Origin: Candidatus Heimdallarchaeota archaeon
Lineage (GTDB): Archaea > Asgardarchaeota > Heimdallarchaeia > JABLTI01
Assembly (NCBI GenBank): GCA_019894765.1
Contig: JAGXNT010000033.1
Coordinates: 1-42,195, forward strand
Length of the DNA: 42,195 nucleotides
Reading direction: 5' to 3'
The position numbers and the translations under genes were made by a program. The notes under the pieces were generated by a model. It made no database searches. It was not told where the DNA came from and saw nothing but the letters and a program-made list of their open reading frames with translations. Of this stretch, positions 16,778 through 24,774 are shown piece after piece. Positions within the stretch are counted from its first letter, which is position 1; each line of letters starts with the position of its first letter.

Positions 16778-16800
16778 ATGTAAGTAATTTTTACTTACAT
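16778..16800 (-). promoter_or_regulatory. Perfect palindrome (operator candidate) at the surface-protein promoter
   Basis: ATGTAAGTAA (16778-16787), spacer TTT, TTACTTACAT (16791-16800): ten-base perfect arms. Minus-strand TATA-like boxes lie at 16805-16813 and 16823-16831, so the expected transcription start falls inside or at the edge of the palindrome, 26 bases before the ATG at 16752. A further half-site (GTAAGTAA) occurs near 16845-16853. This is the layout of an archaeal repressor site; a leader hairpin is the alternative. Confidence 0.55.
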
Positions 16801-16879
16801 CCACTTTATATTTGATTGCCAGTTTTATAAAGGGTTGCTATTAGGTAAGTAAATCAATCTTCTGTGCAATCTTTAGAAT

Positions 16880-17641
16880 CTAAGGGGTAGGTTCTTCTTC
16901 TTCTTCTTCTTTTGTAGAAATTTTCCCAAGATTGAAACCTATCAGCTGGAGAATCGGTCCTGCAATCCAGAAAATCGTGGCAAAAATCCAAAACACAATT
17001 TCCCACGGACTATCTGGTCTTATTTCATCGACTACTCCATTTAAGGCAAAAACTAGTACGCCTAATACTATGAGAGTAAATCCTAAGATGACGAAAAGTA
17101 TTCTCTTCTTTACAATCGGATCATCGACTTCTTTTCTTGTTTTTGCGAAGTAAATATTTGCCAAAATTATCATTACAACAGGAATTAGATATAGAAAGAT
17201 CAAAACCCAAGCATTATCTTGAGTAGTTTTAATCCCGGTACCTGTGTTTAATCCACTTTCTGAATCATAAACAACTCCATCGAAGATTACTCCAATAATT
17301 GTATTAACAAATGCAAGAATTATAAGGGGAAAATTAACATACCACTTCTTGAGATAATGTTCACCTTTAAACATGGAAAAGGCTGTCGCGAAAATAAGAA
17401 ATGATGCAATAGAACCTGCTCCTGAGACAATATCTCTGATTACACCTGCACCTGTTGTTGGGTGTTTATACAAAAAATTCAATCCATTAAATACTAAAGA
17501 AATACCCCAAGCACAGAGAGAATAAAAGAACAATAGATTAAGAGTTGCTCTCACGTCTTTCCGTAAAATAAGAATACTAACTGTAATGGCTACAGCACCA
17601 GCAATCACATTAATAATATTTATAGGGTGTGAGGCAAACAT
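16880..17641 (-). CDS. Multi-pass (about seven helices) membrane protein, unknown
   Basis: 253 residues with about seven hydrophobic helices spaced evenly (near residues 8-26, 33-53, 72-90, 103-122, 147-166, 183-203, 214-235). The C-terminal tail is acidic (TKEEEEEEPTP). The fold order resembles the 7TM sensor parts found in front of signalling domains, but no signalling domain follows here. I do not recognise the family. The ATG at 17641 lies about 25 bases from a TATA-like box (17665-17673), so the mRNA is probably leaderless. An inverted repeat flanks that box. Confidence 0.6.
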   Translation of the reverse strand: MFASHPINIINVIAGAVAITVSILILRKDVRATLNLLFFYSLCAWGISLVFNGLNFLYKHPTTGAGVIRDIVSGAGSIASFLIFATAFSMFKGEHYLKKWYVNFPLIILAFVNTIIGVIFDGVVYDSESGLNTGTGIKTTQDNAWVLIFLYLIPVVMIILANIYFAKTRKEVDDPIVKKRILFVILGFTLIVLGVLVFALNGVVDEIRPDSPWEIVFWIFATIFWIAGPILQLIGFNLGKISTKEEEEEEPTP

Positions 17642-17645
17642 TTTC

Positions 17646-17694
17646 TTCCCTTAACAAAACACTCTTTTAAATAGGATTTTGTAGGTTAAGGGAA
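17646..17694 (-). promoter_or_regulatory. Inverted repeat flanking the TATA box of the 7TM gene
   Basis: TTCCCTTAAC (17646-17655) and GTTAAGGGAA (17685-17694) are perfect 10-base inverted copies, 29 bases apart. The minus-strand TATA-like box TATTTAAAA (17665-17673) sits between them. One arm covers the expected transcription start, the other the TFB-binding side. A dimeric or looping repressor would fit. The remaining gap to 17829 holds only promoter-like A/T-rich sequence. Confidence 0.5.
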
Positions 17695-17829
17695 AAAGAA
17701 CTTTTAAACAAATTGTGTTTAACCAAAGAAGCGTATTTTTATCCACATAGGATATGATTCGATGAATTTTTATTCTAGAAAACACTTTCTAAAAATAGTG
17801 TAATCACTCAATTAATCGAGAGGAACCAT

Positions 17830-18609
17830 ATGAGCAAGAAGCCTGATTTAAGAGCGTTGGCTGGAACAGTTCTAGAAGATGATGCAGATTTTGACGAAGT
17901 GCACATTCTGGGTGGATTAGAGTCCAATCATAGTTTAAATGCTAATTTAGTTGATGTAAAAGGAGCAATAAAACTTCATGGTAGTCTTTGGGCTAACAGA
18001 TTAATAGTCTATGGTGGTTTACGGATTGATGCAGATGTCATTGTTGAAATGGATATAGACATCCGCGGAGGATCTGTTGTTGGTGGAAAAATCCAGGCAA
18101 GGGATTTGGATGCTATGGGGGGAGTGCAAGCAAAAGAAGGCATCAAGGTTACTAATTTGACTGTGAAAGGAGGAACGAAATCCAACAGGCATATAGAAGT
18201 GGAAGAAAAAATCGACTCAACTGGTGGACTAACTGCTTTTGGAAATATTACCGCTTCTGAGATTAAATCAATCGGTGGACTAATTGCTGAGGGAAACGTA
18301 AAGGTTCATGGCTTAGTTGATGTTAGAGGGAAAGTAGAAGTCGGTGGGGATATCGAATGCGAGGAATTCATCTTCAAAATAAGTTCACCATCTTTTGTAA
18401 ATGGTAAGATTAAAGCTAATAAGATTCTAATTGAAAAAGACGAGAACGCGAAGATGGAGAGTTTTCTTAGAGTTACAGAGATTGTTTCTCCAAACAGAAT
18501 TGAAATAGATTATGTCATTGCAGAGCGTGTTGTTTGTCCGAAAATGAAGGCAGGGCAAAACTGTCGCATTGGTGAACCGTTAGATAAGGATTACGAACCA
18601 GAGTATTAG
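17830..18609 (+). CDS. Bactofilin-like / polymer-forming beta-helix protein
   Basis: 259 residues made mostly of short beta-helix repeats with glycine turns, for example VKGAIKLHGSLWANRLIVYGGL, VVGGKIQARDLDAMGGV, and later GGL..FGNITASEIKSIGGL. This regular Gly-Gly-hydrophobic pattern from about residue 25 to 185 is what bactofilins and related polymer-forming proteins show. No signal peptide and no membrane helix, so cytosolic. The C-terminal 60 residues leave the repeat pattern and contain two Cys (VVCPKMKAGQNC). The ATG has GAGG six bases upstream. A bactofilin-like filament role is an inference from the repeat fold; an adhesin or enzyme beta-helix is less likely without export signal. Confidence 0.65.
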   Translation: MSKKPDLRALAGTVLEDDADFDEVHILGGLESNHSLNANLVDVKGAIKLHGSLWANRLIVYGGLRIDADVIVEMDIDIRGGSVVGGKIQARDLDAMGGVQAKEGIKVTNLTVKGGTKSNRHIEVEEKIDSTGGLTAFGNITASEIKSIGGLIAEGNVKVHGLVDVRGKVEVGGDIECEEFIFKISSPSFVNGKIKANKILIEKDENAKMESFLRVTEIVSPNRIEIDYVIAERVVCPKMKAGQNCRIGEPLDKDYEPEY

Positions 18610-18634
18610 AGGGAAGTATCCCTCTTGTTTTTTC
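18608..18634 (+). terminator. Hairpin plus T-tract terminator after the bactofilin-like gene
   Basis: AGAGGGA (18608-18614) pairs with TCCCTCT (18619-18625) around the loop AGTA, followed by TGTTTTTT. The stem overlaps the TAG stop codon. Confidence 0.75.
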
Positions 18635-18651
18635 TGTCGGTAATTTGTAGG

Positions 18652-18659
18652 TTTATATA
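18652..18659 (+). promoter_or_regulatory. TATA-like box of the epimerase gene
   Basis: TTTATATA lies 48 bases before the ATG at 18707. The expected transcription start (near 18683) falls after the in-frame TTG at 18680, which argues for the ATG as the start. Confidence 0.5.
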
Positions 18660-18706
18660 TTAAATCTCTAAGTGAGCACTTGAATCACTTAGACAGAGTT
18701 ATAAAA

Positions 18707-19720
18707 ATGACTACAATACTAGTAACTGGAGCTGCTGGGTTTATCGGGTATCACTTATCGAAATATCTTCTCGAGAGAGACATCAAAGTAGTGGGATTTG
18801 ATAATTTCTCGGATTACTACACTCCTCAATTGAAATGGAAAAATGCTCAGGAAGTTGAAAAACTTGGAGCAACAATCGTAGAAGGTGATATCTTAGACAA
18901 AAAATCTCTTGCTAGAACAATTGAGAAAGAAAACTGTGATAGAGTCATTCATCTCGCAGCACAACCTGGTGTGAGATATTCTACAATCAACCCAGACAAA
19001 TCGTTGCGTATCAATGTCGAAGGAACCTCTAACGTTCTAAACATCTCTCAAGAGTGTAATGTCTCAAGAGTTGTGATTTCAAGTTCTTCTTCTGTCTTCG
19101 GACCAACCATTTTCATGCCAATGAACGAAGGCCACCCAAGAAATCCAATCTCTTTCTACGGAGTAAGTAAATTAGCAACAGAGAATCTAGTGTCAGTATG
19201 TAGACATCTCTATCCTGAGTTTGAAACAACAATAATCAGACCATTCACCGTAGTAGGAGCTCGACAAAGGCCTGACATGGCGATTAACAAATTCATTTCC
19301 AAAGCAATGACTGATGAACCAATAACTGTTTTTGGAGATGGAAAACAGACTCGAGACTGGACAAACGTTGAGAATATGGCTCAAGCATTTCATCTTGCTG
19401 CAACTAAACCTGCTGCTAAGAATGAGAATTTCAATGTTGGTGCAGGAACAAGGATTTCCGTCAATAAAGTTCTCAAGATTGTTTCAGAGGTCACTAATAG
19501 GGAGTTACATCTTGAATATGCTGAGATGAATAAAGCTGATGTTCGTGATACTTTTGCTGATATTTCCAAAGCGAAGAGATTGTTAGGATATGATCCTAAG
19601 AAAACTATTTACGATGCAATTGAAGATTTCACTGAATTTTGGATTACACAATACTATGGCAAACAACTCATCACTAGTGAAACTTCTAGTCAAACAGCAA
19701 GCTCGATTTCAGTTAAATGA
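18707..19720 (+). CDS. NAD-dependent nucleotide-sugar epimerase (UDP-glucuronate 4-epimerase-like)
   Basis: 337 residues from the ATG at 18707. It is a short-chain dehydrogenase of the extended type: GAAGFIGYHL binds NAD at the N-terminus, SSSSVFG supplies the catalytic Ser/Thr, and YGVSK gives the Tyr and Lys. The stretch FDNFSDYYTPQLK closely matches UDP-glucuronate 4-epimerases (NDYYDPxLK type). It probably makes UDP-galacturonate or another 4-epimer for surface glycans. The closeness of a flippase-like gene 41 bases downstream fits a glycan role. Other members (UDP-glucose 4-epimerase, dTDP-glucose dehydratase) cannot be fully excluded. Confidence 0.85.
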   Translation: MTTILVTGAAGFIGYHLSKYLLERDIKVVGFDNFSDYYTPQLKWKNAQEVEKLGATIVEGDILDKKSLARTIEKENCDRVIHLAAQPGVRYSTINPDKSLRINVEGTSNVLNISQECNVSRVVISSSSSVFGPTIFMPMNEGHPRNPISFYGVSKLATENLVSVCRHLYPEFETTIIRPFTVVGARQRPDMAINKFISKAMTDEPITVFGDGKQTRDWTNVENMAQAFHLAATKPAAKNENFNVGAGTRISVNKVLKIVSEVTNRELHLEYAEMNKADVRDTFADISKAKRLLGYDPKKTIYDAIEDFTEFWITQYYGKQLITSETSSQTASSISVK

Positions 19721-19761
19721 TTTTGAAATGAATTGGAATAAGGGAATGATCTAAGTAAGGA

Positions 19762-20859
19762 TTGTTTAAAACATTGGCAGAAGAAATACAAGAAATTCTC
19801 GAAGAGAAAGATGAAAAACGCTTAATTAGATGGTTAAAGAAGTATTGGAAGTACATTCTCGGTTTCTTTGTAACAGCTGGTTCGCTAGGAATTTTAATTT
19901 GGTTTGCTGATCCTACAGCAATTATTGATGGTTTAGTAAATTCGAATTATTGGTTAATTCTTGCCTCTTTTGGTTTAACTTTAATTTTGTTTACCATCAA
20001 AGTCCTAAGATGGCAATCAATTCTTAGAGTACAAGGCTGCAAGGTTTCTTTCTTCGAATCATTGGAGTTAATCTTAATTGGAACATTTGGTTCAGCAATC
20101 ACACCTGCGAAAGTCGGAGATATTTTAAGAGCATTTTATCTATCTAGAAGAAAAGAAGTTAAAATTGGGAAATCAGTCTTTTCTGTTGTTTTTGATCGAA
20201 TATGTGACCTTGCTGGTATTATTCTAATCGTTGGAGTTACAACTCCATTCATTTTAACAAGTTTTGATGGTGTCATAAATTGGTGGATTCCCGCAGGAAT
20301 ATCTCTTGGATTCGTTTTATTTATTGTCTTAGCTGTTTTAGTTTTCAATAAAAAGATAACAGGACCAATTCTAACTTTTATTGTAAAATTTATCTCAAAA
20401 GTCTTCAGGAAAAAAGAAGCTAGAAGCAAAATCCAGATAACTACCGAAGAAATTGTGGATGATTTCTTTGAAAGCCAGAAAAATTACAAAGTAAGAAATT
20501 ACCTTTGGTTGGGTACTCTTTCAATTGCTTTTTGGGTCATCCTAGGTTTACAAGGTTGTGTTTTATTATTTGCTTTCAATGTGCAAAATATTAGTCCTTT
20601 TGTAATCATTGCCGTTTTATGTCTTGCAGCAATTGTAGCAATGTCTATTCCAATTAGCATAAGTGGCATTGGAATTCGTGATACAATTGTAATGACTTTA
20701 CTTGGATTAATTTTAGGAATTATGAATGCAGATGCTATTAATCTCTCTTTAATTCAAACCTTCTTGAACGTTCTAATTCCAGGCTTAATTGGTGGGTTAC
20801 TAGCCATGCGTGTTGGAATTAGGAAACGCGATCGCCCAGAATTACCTGTTGCAGCATAG
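19762..20859 (+). CDS. AglD/LPG-synthase-TM type flippase-like membrane protein
   Basis: 365 residues, a UPF0104-type membrane protein with about eight helices after a charged N-terminal tail of 30 residues. Family signatures: RWQSIL, then GTFGSAITPAKVGDILRAFYLSRR, then SVVFDRICDLAGI, and near the end SIPISISGIGIRDTIVM. In archaea such proteins include AglD, and in bacteria the flippase part of MprF and YbhN-like proteins; a lipid or lipid-sugar transfer role is likely. The start is TTG with AAGG just upstream. It lies 41 bases after the epimerase gene, so the two likely form an operon for envelope glycan. Confidence 0.8.
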   Translation: MFKTLAEEIQEILEEKDEKRLIRWLKKYWKYILGFFVTAGSLGILIWFADPTAIIDGLVNSNYWLILASFGLTLILFTIKVLRWQSILRVQGCKVSFFESLELILIGTFGSAITPAKVGDILRAFYLSRRKEVKIGKSVFSVVFDRICDLAGIILIVGVTTPFILTSFDGVINWWIPAGISLGFVLFIVLAVLVFNKKITGPILTFIVKFISKVFRKKEARSKIQITTEEIVDDFFESQKNYKVRNYLWLGTLSIAFWVILGLQGCVLLFAFNVQNISPFVIIAVLCLAAIVAMSIPISISGIGIRDTIVMTLLGLILGIMNADAINLSLIQTFLNVLIPGLIGGLLAMRVGIRKRDRPELPVAA

Positions 20860-20951
20860 AGTAATAGGTGTTTTACATCTTCTTCTTGGTATTTTTGAGT
20901 AATCTTAAAATAATTTAGAAATCATTGGTTAATTTGAGGGAGATTGCTTCA

Positions 20952-21617
20952 ATGAATGAAAAAGCAATATCGTTAACTGTATTCTTCATTTCAGTTTTTT
21001 TGTTCTATCAAATTAAAATTATTCTACGATTTAGAAAATTGAGAAAAATTAACAGCAACTTAAATGAGAGTGGATTTGTTCTAGGTGCGTATTTTCCTAT
21101 CGGTGATTGTTGTAACTGCTTGGGTTGTCTTCTTACGCCATGCGGGATTATCAATGAAGATTCCGATGAAGTCTATGAAGTGCTACAGGAAAAAAGAGCT
21201 CAAAGACAAAGTGATAAATATGAACAAAGAAACAAAGAGAAAAGAAGAATTGAACAAGAAAAATACATTGTTGAAATCGAACAAGAGAGAAGAGGAAGAA
21301 AAGAAAAAGTAGAAAAACTAAGAGCAAATGGTTATACAGTCGCAGAAAAGGATAGAATCAAAGTAATTGAAACTGTAAGCATTAGTACAGAAACGAATTT
21401 ATCTTGGACAAGTACAGCAACAAAAATACCAATAGAAAAAGTAATTATTATTATTGAAGATGAACCAGATTTTGAAATTAAAGATGAGAAGATAATAAAC
21501 AAGATAAAAATGCCAGAAGAAGAAAAAACAAAAACCTTTGAAAGCATTTGTCCTAATTGTGCGAATCCCTTTGAGGTAGGATTAGAATTCTGTCTTAATT
21601 GTGGACAGAAATTATAA
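20952..21617 (+). CDS. Membrane-anchored coiled-coil protein with C-terminal zinc ribbon
   Basis: 221 residues from the ATG at 20952, which has GAGGGAG upstream (an in-frame TTG lies at 20925). An N-terminal helix (about 7-23) anchors it in the membrane. Then comes a Cys cluster, GDCCNCLGCLLTPCG (about residues 51-65), a highly charged coiled coil (about 75-140), a beta-type section, and a C-terminal zinc ribbon: CPNC, then CLNCGQKL. The first Cys cluster could bind metal or be lipid-modified. The family is not recognised. The gene is convergent with the hydrogenase operon and may follow the flippase gene in transcription. Confidence 0.6.
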   Translation: MNEKAISLTVFFISVFLFYQIKIILRFRKLRKINSNLNESGFVLGAYFPIGDCCNCLGCLLTPCGIINEDSDEVYEVLQEKRAQRQSDKYEQRNKEKRRIEQEKYIVEIEQERRGRKEKVEKLRANGYTVAEKDRIKVIETVSISTETNLSWTSTATKIPIEKVIIIIEDEPDFEIKDEKIINKIKMPEEEKTKTFESICPNCANPFEVGLEFCLNCGQKL

Positions 21618-21647
21618 AAAATAAAAGTAATTGATTTTTAAGAAGAT

Positions 21648-21684
21648 AAAAAAAGAGTTGAAAAGCATGAAGAAAACTTCATGC
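21648..21684 (-). terminator. Hairpin plus T-tract terminator of the hydrogenase operon
   Basis: GCATGAAG (21665-21672) and CTTCATGC (21677-21684) form a perfect 8-base stem with a 4-base loop. On the minus strand a T-rich run follows, with T7 opposite 21648-21654. It lies 22 bases past the last gene of the operon. Confidence 0.75.
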
Positions 21685-21706
21685 CATTCTAATTTTAACA
21701 GTTGAA

Positions 21707-23233
21707 TTATGGTCCTAGTAATAACGCAGACGCAGCATTGTTTGCCAAGTCCGAGAAGACAAGGGGTGCTACACCAACTACGAGTAACAAGACAACCATA
21801 ACCACAAGGGGAACGGCGATCTCAACAGGTGTTTCTTTCACATCTTTCAAGTGCTCTTTTGGTTCTTTGAACCAGAGTCTTTGTAAGATGAGAAGATAAT
21901 AAACAACACTGATGACACTCGAGAGGAGTAATAAAGCAACTCCAATGTAGTATTGGACATTTCCACTACCAACAGCAGCGACAACCATGTTAAGTTTGCT
22001 CCAGAAACCTGGAAGAGGTGGAACACCTGCCAAACTCAATAATGCAATGGTTAAAGCTCCAACGGTAATGGGCATCTTCTTGCCTATTCCTTCTAGTTGA
22101 TCCAATTCCCTGTCATGGAAACGATACAAGATGGCGCCTGCGCAGAGAAATGCAAGTCCTTTCCCAAGAGCATGGGTAAAGATGTGGAAGTATCCACCTT
22201 GCACACCAAGTGCAGCAGCATCAGCATCAATGCCAGACATGGACATCGAAAGTCCGAAGAGGATGAACCCAACGTTCAGAATGGTCGAGAAGGCTAGCAA
22301 ACGCTTAATATCGGTTTGTCGAAGAGCCATGAGATTTCCAACAGCCATCGTGACTATTGATAACCAGAGCAAAACGAAACCAACGGTATTTGTACTAGAG
22401 AAGAATGCGGAGAGGGTGTTTGTCATACCAAACATACCTGTCATAATAACAACACCTGATAGCATAGCACTAATTCCGCTCGGAGCGGCTGGGTGTGCAT
22501 CAGGGAGCCAGGTGTGCAACGGAATGATCGCTGCTTTGACACCGAAGCCAACTATTAGACAGACAATGATGACAATATGGACTCCTCCTAAGGTGACCCC
22601 ACCTAAGAGTCCGCTTATAATAGAGATGTTCAAGGAGCCAGTGATACCGTAGAGTAAGCTCATACCAAAGAGTAGAATTACACTGCCAAAAGCACTCATG
22701 AAGAGGTACTTTATACCAGCCTCTATTGGTTCTGGTTCTTCTTTTCGGAATGAAACCAAGACGTAGCTTGCAATGCTCATGAATTCCCAGAAGATAAACA
22801 ATGTGAGTAAGTCGCCTGCAACGATAACGCCAATCATACCTGCAGCTAATAACAATAAGAGCAAGTAGTATCGGTCAATTCGATCGTCGCGATCCATGTA
22901 TTTGATCGAGTAGATGGAAACTATTGATCCTAGTAATGTGAAGACTAACATGAACCACCATGTTAATTCATCAATTCTGAAGATAGTATAGATTCCTTCT
23001 GTGTAGGTTCCGGTTATTTGTAAGTAGAGATCTTCTGGTTGTATTATCCCACCAACAATTCGTCCATAGAAGGATATGATTATTCCAAGCACTGCTAGGA
23101 AGCTGACATTTGCTATAATTGCGTAGACTAGATTCCATCCTGCTGTTTCTTTTTTGACGAATCGTCCTAGTAAACCTATGATGAATGCGCCAACAATGAG
23201 GATGATAATGGGTAGTATGTATAGTATGTTCAT
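21707..23233 (-). CDS. nuoN: Antiporter-like membrane subunit N of hydrogenase/complex I-like complex
   Basis: 508 residues from the ATG at 23233, which has GGAGG upstream; an in-frame TTG at 23251 would overlap that site and the preceding gene. About fourteen membrane helices. Conserved parts: DLLTLFIFWEFMSIASYVLV (glutamate in helix 5), GVKAAIIPLHTWLPDAH (lysine in helix 7, then the HTWLPDAH loop), and LSLAGVPPLPGFWSK (the discontinuous helix 12 region). In helix 8 the usual Lys position reads Met (GVVIMTGMFG). It is one of three Mrp-like ion-translocating subunits and the last gene of the operon. The letter N is given by position; it is also close to M-type subunits. Confidence 0.88.
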   Translation of the reverse strand: MNILYILPIIILIVGAFIIGLLGRFVKKETAGWNLVYAIIANVSFLAVLGIIISFYGRIVGGIIQPEDLYLQITGTYTEGIYTIFRIDELTWWFMLVFTLLGSIVSIYSIKYMDRDDRIDRYYLLLLLLAAGMIGVIVAGDLLTLFIFWEFMSIASYVLVSFRKEEPEPIEAGIKYLFMSAFGSVILLFGMSLLYGITGSLNISIISGLLGGVTLGGVHIVIIVCLIVGFGVKAAIIPLHTWLPDAHPAAPSGISAMLSGVVIMTGMFGMTNTLSAFFSSTNTVGFVLLWLSIVTMAVGNLMALRQTDIKRLLAFSTILNVGFILFGLSMSMSGIDADAAALGVQGGYFHIFTHALGKGLAFLCAGAILYRFHDRELDQLEGIGKKMPITVGALTIALLSLAGVPPLPGFWSKLNMVVAAVGSGNVQYYIGVALLLLSSVISVVYYLLILQRLWFKEPKEHLKDVKETPVEIAVPLVVMVVLLLVVGVAPLVFSDLANNAASALLLGP

Positions 23234-23240
23234 TGTTTCT

Positions 23241-24767
23241 TTAGCCTCCAAAGATTTTAGTTATAGCTTCAGTCGCAAAGACAAGGACACTCTTTGGTAA
23301 GATACCAATGACGAAGCTCAAGACTGCTAGGATGACCAAAGGCACCCACATATATGGGCTTGGATCTTTCACATCCTTGAATTCTTCTTTTGGTGGTCCC
23401 AAAAAGACGTTCTTCATGAACAACAAGACGTATGTTGCTGTCAAAGCGGTTGATAAGATTGCAAAAATCATTGCAGTTATACCAAGAGCTGTTGTTGTTG
23501 TACCTGTACCAGCTACAAATTCCATTCCACCACCAAATATGATCCATTCTGACATGAATCCTGCTAGCGGTGGTAATCCTGCTAGGCTTAACGCAGCAAT
23601 CAGAGCCACTATAGCCGTAATAGGCATCTTTAGCCCTAAGCCGCCCAGTTTCTTAATATCTCTTCCTTTTTGATGGCCGATTTGTGTCATGAGTATACCA
23701 GCGACCATAAACAAGGATCCTTTCGCAAGTGCGTGGCTGACGATGTGGAACATTGAACCTGTGGAACCAAATAGAGTAAAGGTTCCCAAACCAAAGAAGA
23801 TGTAACCCATCTGTGAAATAGATGAAAAGGCAAACAACCTCTTAGTGTCCTTTTGTGCTAAAGCCATGAGACCTCCGTAGAGCATTGTAAAGACTGCGAG
23901 ACCAATTAATACCCAACGCATCCAACCACCCATACCGCGATCACCAAAGATGTCTTGACAGATTCTGAGAATAGCATAAGCTGCTGTCTCGATCATAACA
24001 CCACTGAGTATTGCACTTATGGGAGTAGGAGCTTCACCATGAGTATCTGGTAGCCAAGTGTGCAATGGAAAGATTGCCATCTTGACACTGAATCCTACTA
24101 AGAATAGGGTAGTTAGTAATCTAATGGTTGTACTGCCTACACCGCTTCCAATTACAATATCAGCTATTGTAAAGGTATTTCCACCAAATGCCCAGAGACC
24201 ACCAATTCCTATGAGAATTGCCATCGCTCCAACATGTGTGAAGATGAAGTATTTGAAAGCAATTTTCACTGCGTTTGGTTTTGAGCCCCATTTTGCTATG
24301 ATGAAGTATGAGGGTATCAGCATTAGTTCCCAGAAAACATAGAATTGTATTAAGTCTCCTGCGAGAACTACTCCAACCATACCAGCTATGTAGAGTACTA
24401 GTAGGGCGTAGTATCCACCTTGATTTTCTTCTTTCTTCATGTATCCGAAGCTGTACATTATTGCTGCTAAGGATAGTATGAAGATTATTGCAGCCATTAC
24501 AAAACTTAGATTATCAGCGACTAGCGAGAAGCCAATATCTACGTTTTTTCCACCAATGTCGAAACTTATCCAGTCCCAACCTGCGAAGACGTGCTCACCT
24601 GTTGCGAGAACATCTCCTAGTGTCAATGCAAAGAACACTGCAGCTGCGAGTGTGAAAATAAAGGCAGACCATTTTGCTGCTTTATCGTTCCACTTTCCGA
24701 GGAGGAACACAACGATTGGTGCTCCGAGGAGTATTCCCATCGAAATCATTAATGTCGAAGTAAACAT
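23241..24767 (-). CDS. nuoM: Antiporter-like membrane subunit M of hydrogenase/complex I-like complex
   Basis: 508 residues, about fourteen membrane helices. Signatures: FYVFWELMLIPSYFII (helix 5 glutamate), GFSVKMAIFPLHTWLPDTHGEAPTP (helix 7 lysine and the family loop), FHIVSHALAKGSLFM, and LSLAGLPPLAGFMSEW. In helix 8 the lysine of NuoM (GxLLKTAAYG in E. coli) is a glutamate here (GVMIETAAYA). This is by hand alignment. Expected role: moving protons or sodium ions, driven by the shape change passed along the membrane arm. The ribosome site GGAGG lies between this gene and the stop of the L gene, eight bases away. Confidence 0.92.
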   Translation of the reverse strand: MFTSTLMISMGILLGAPIVVFLLGKWNDKAAKWSAFIFTLAAAVFFALTLGDVLATGEHVFAGWDWISFDIGGKNVDIGFSLVADNLSFVMAAIIFILSLAAIMYSFGYMKKEENQGGYYALLVLYIAGMVGVVLAGDLIQFYVFWELMLIPSYFIIAKWGSKPNAVKIAFKYFIFTHVGAMAILIGIGGLWAFGGNTFTIADIVIGSGVGSTTIRLLTTLFLVGFSVKMAIFPLHTWLPDTHGEAPTPISAILSGVMIETAAYAILRICQDIFGDRGMGGWMRWVLIGLAVFTMLYGGLMALAQKDTKRLFAFSSISQMGYIFFGLGTFTLFGSTGSMFHIVSHALAKGSLFMVAGILMTQIGHQKGRDIKKLGGLGLKMPITAIVALIAALSLAGLPPLAGFMSEWIIFGGGMEFVAGTGTTTTALGITAMIFAILSTALTATYVLLFMKNVFLGPPKEEFKDVKDPSPYMWVPLVILAVLSFVIGILPKSVLVFATEAITKIFGG

Positions 24768-24774
24768 TGTCTCA

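Noticed and set aside
22131..22652. Long plus-strand open frame inside the N-subunit gene
   Set aside because: It is antisense to a strongly conserved membrane subunit, and its translation looks like a shadow of that gene (many Pro, Met, Lys, no domain).
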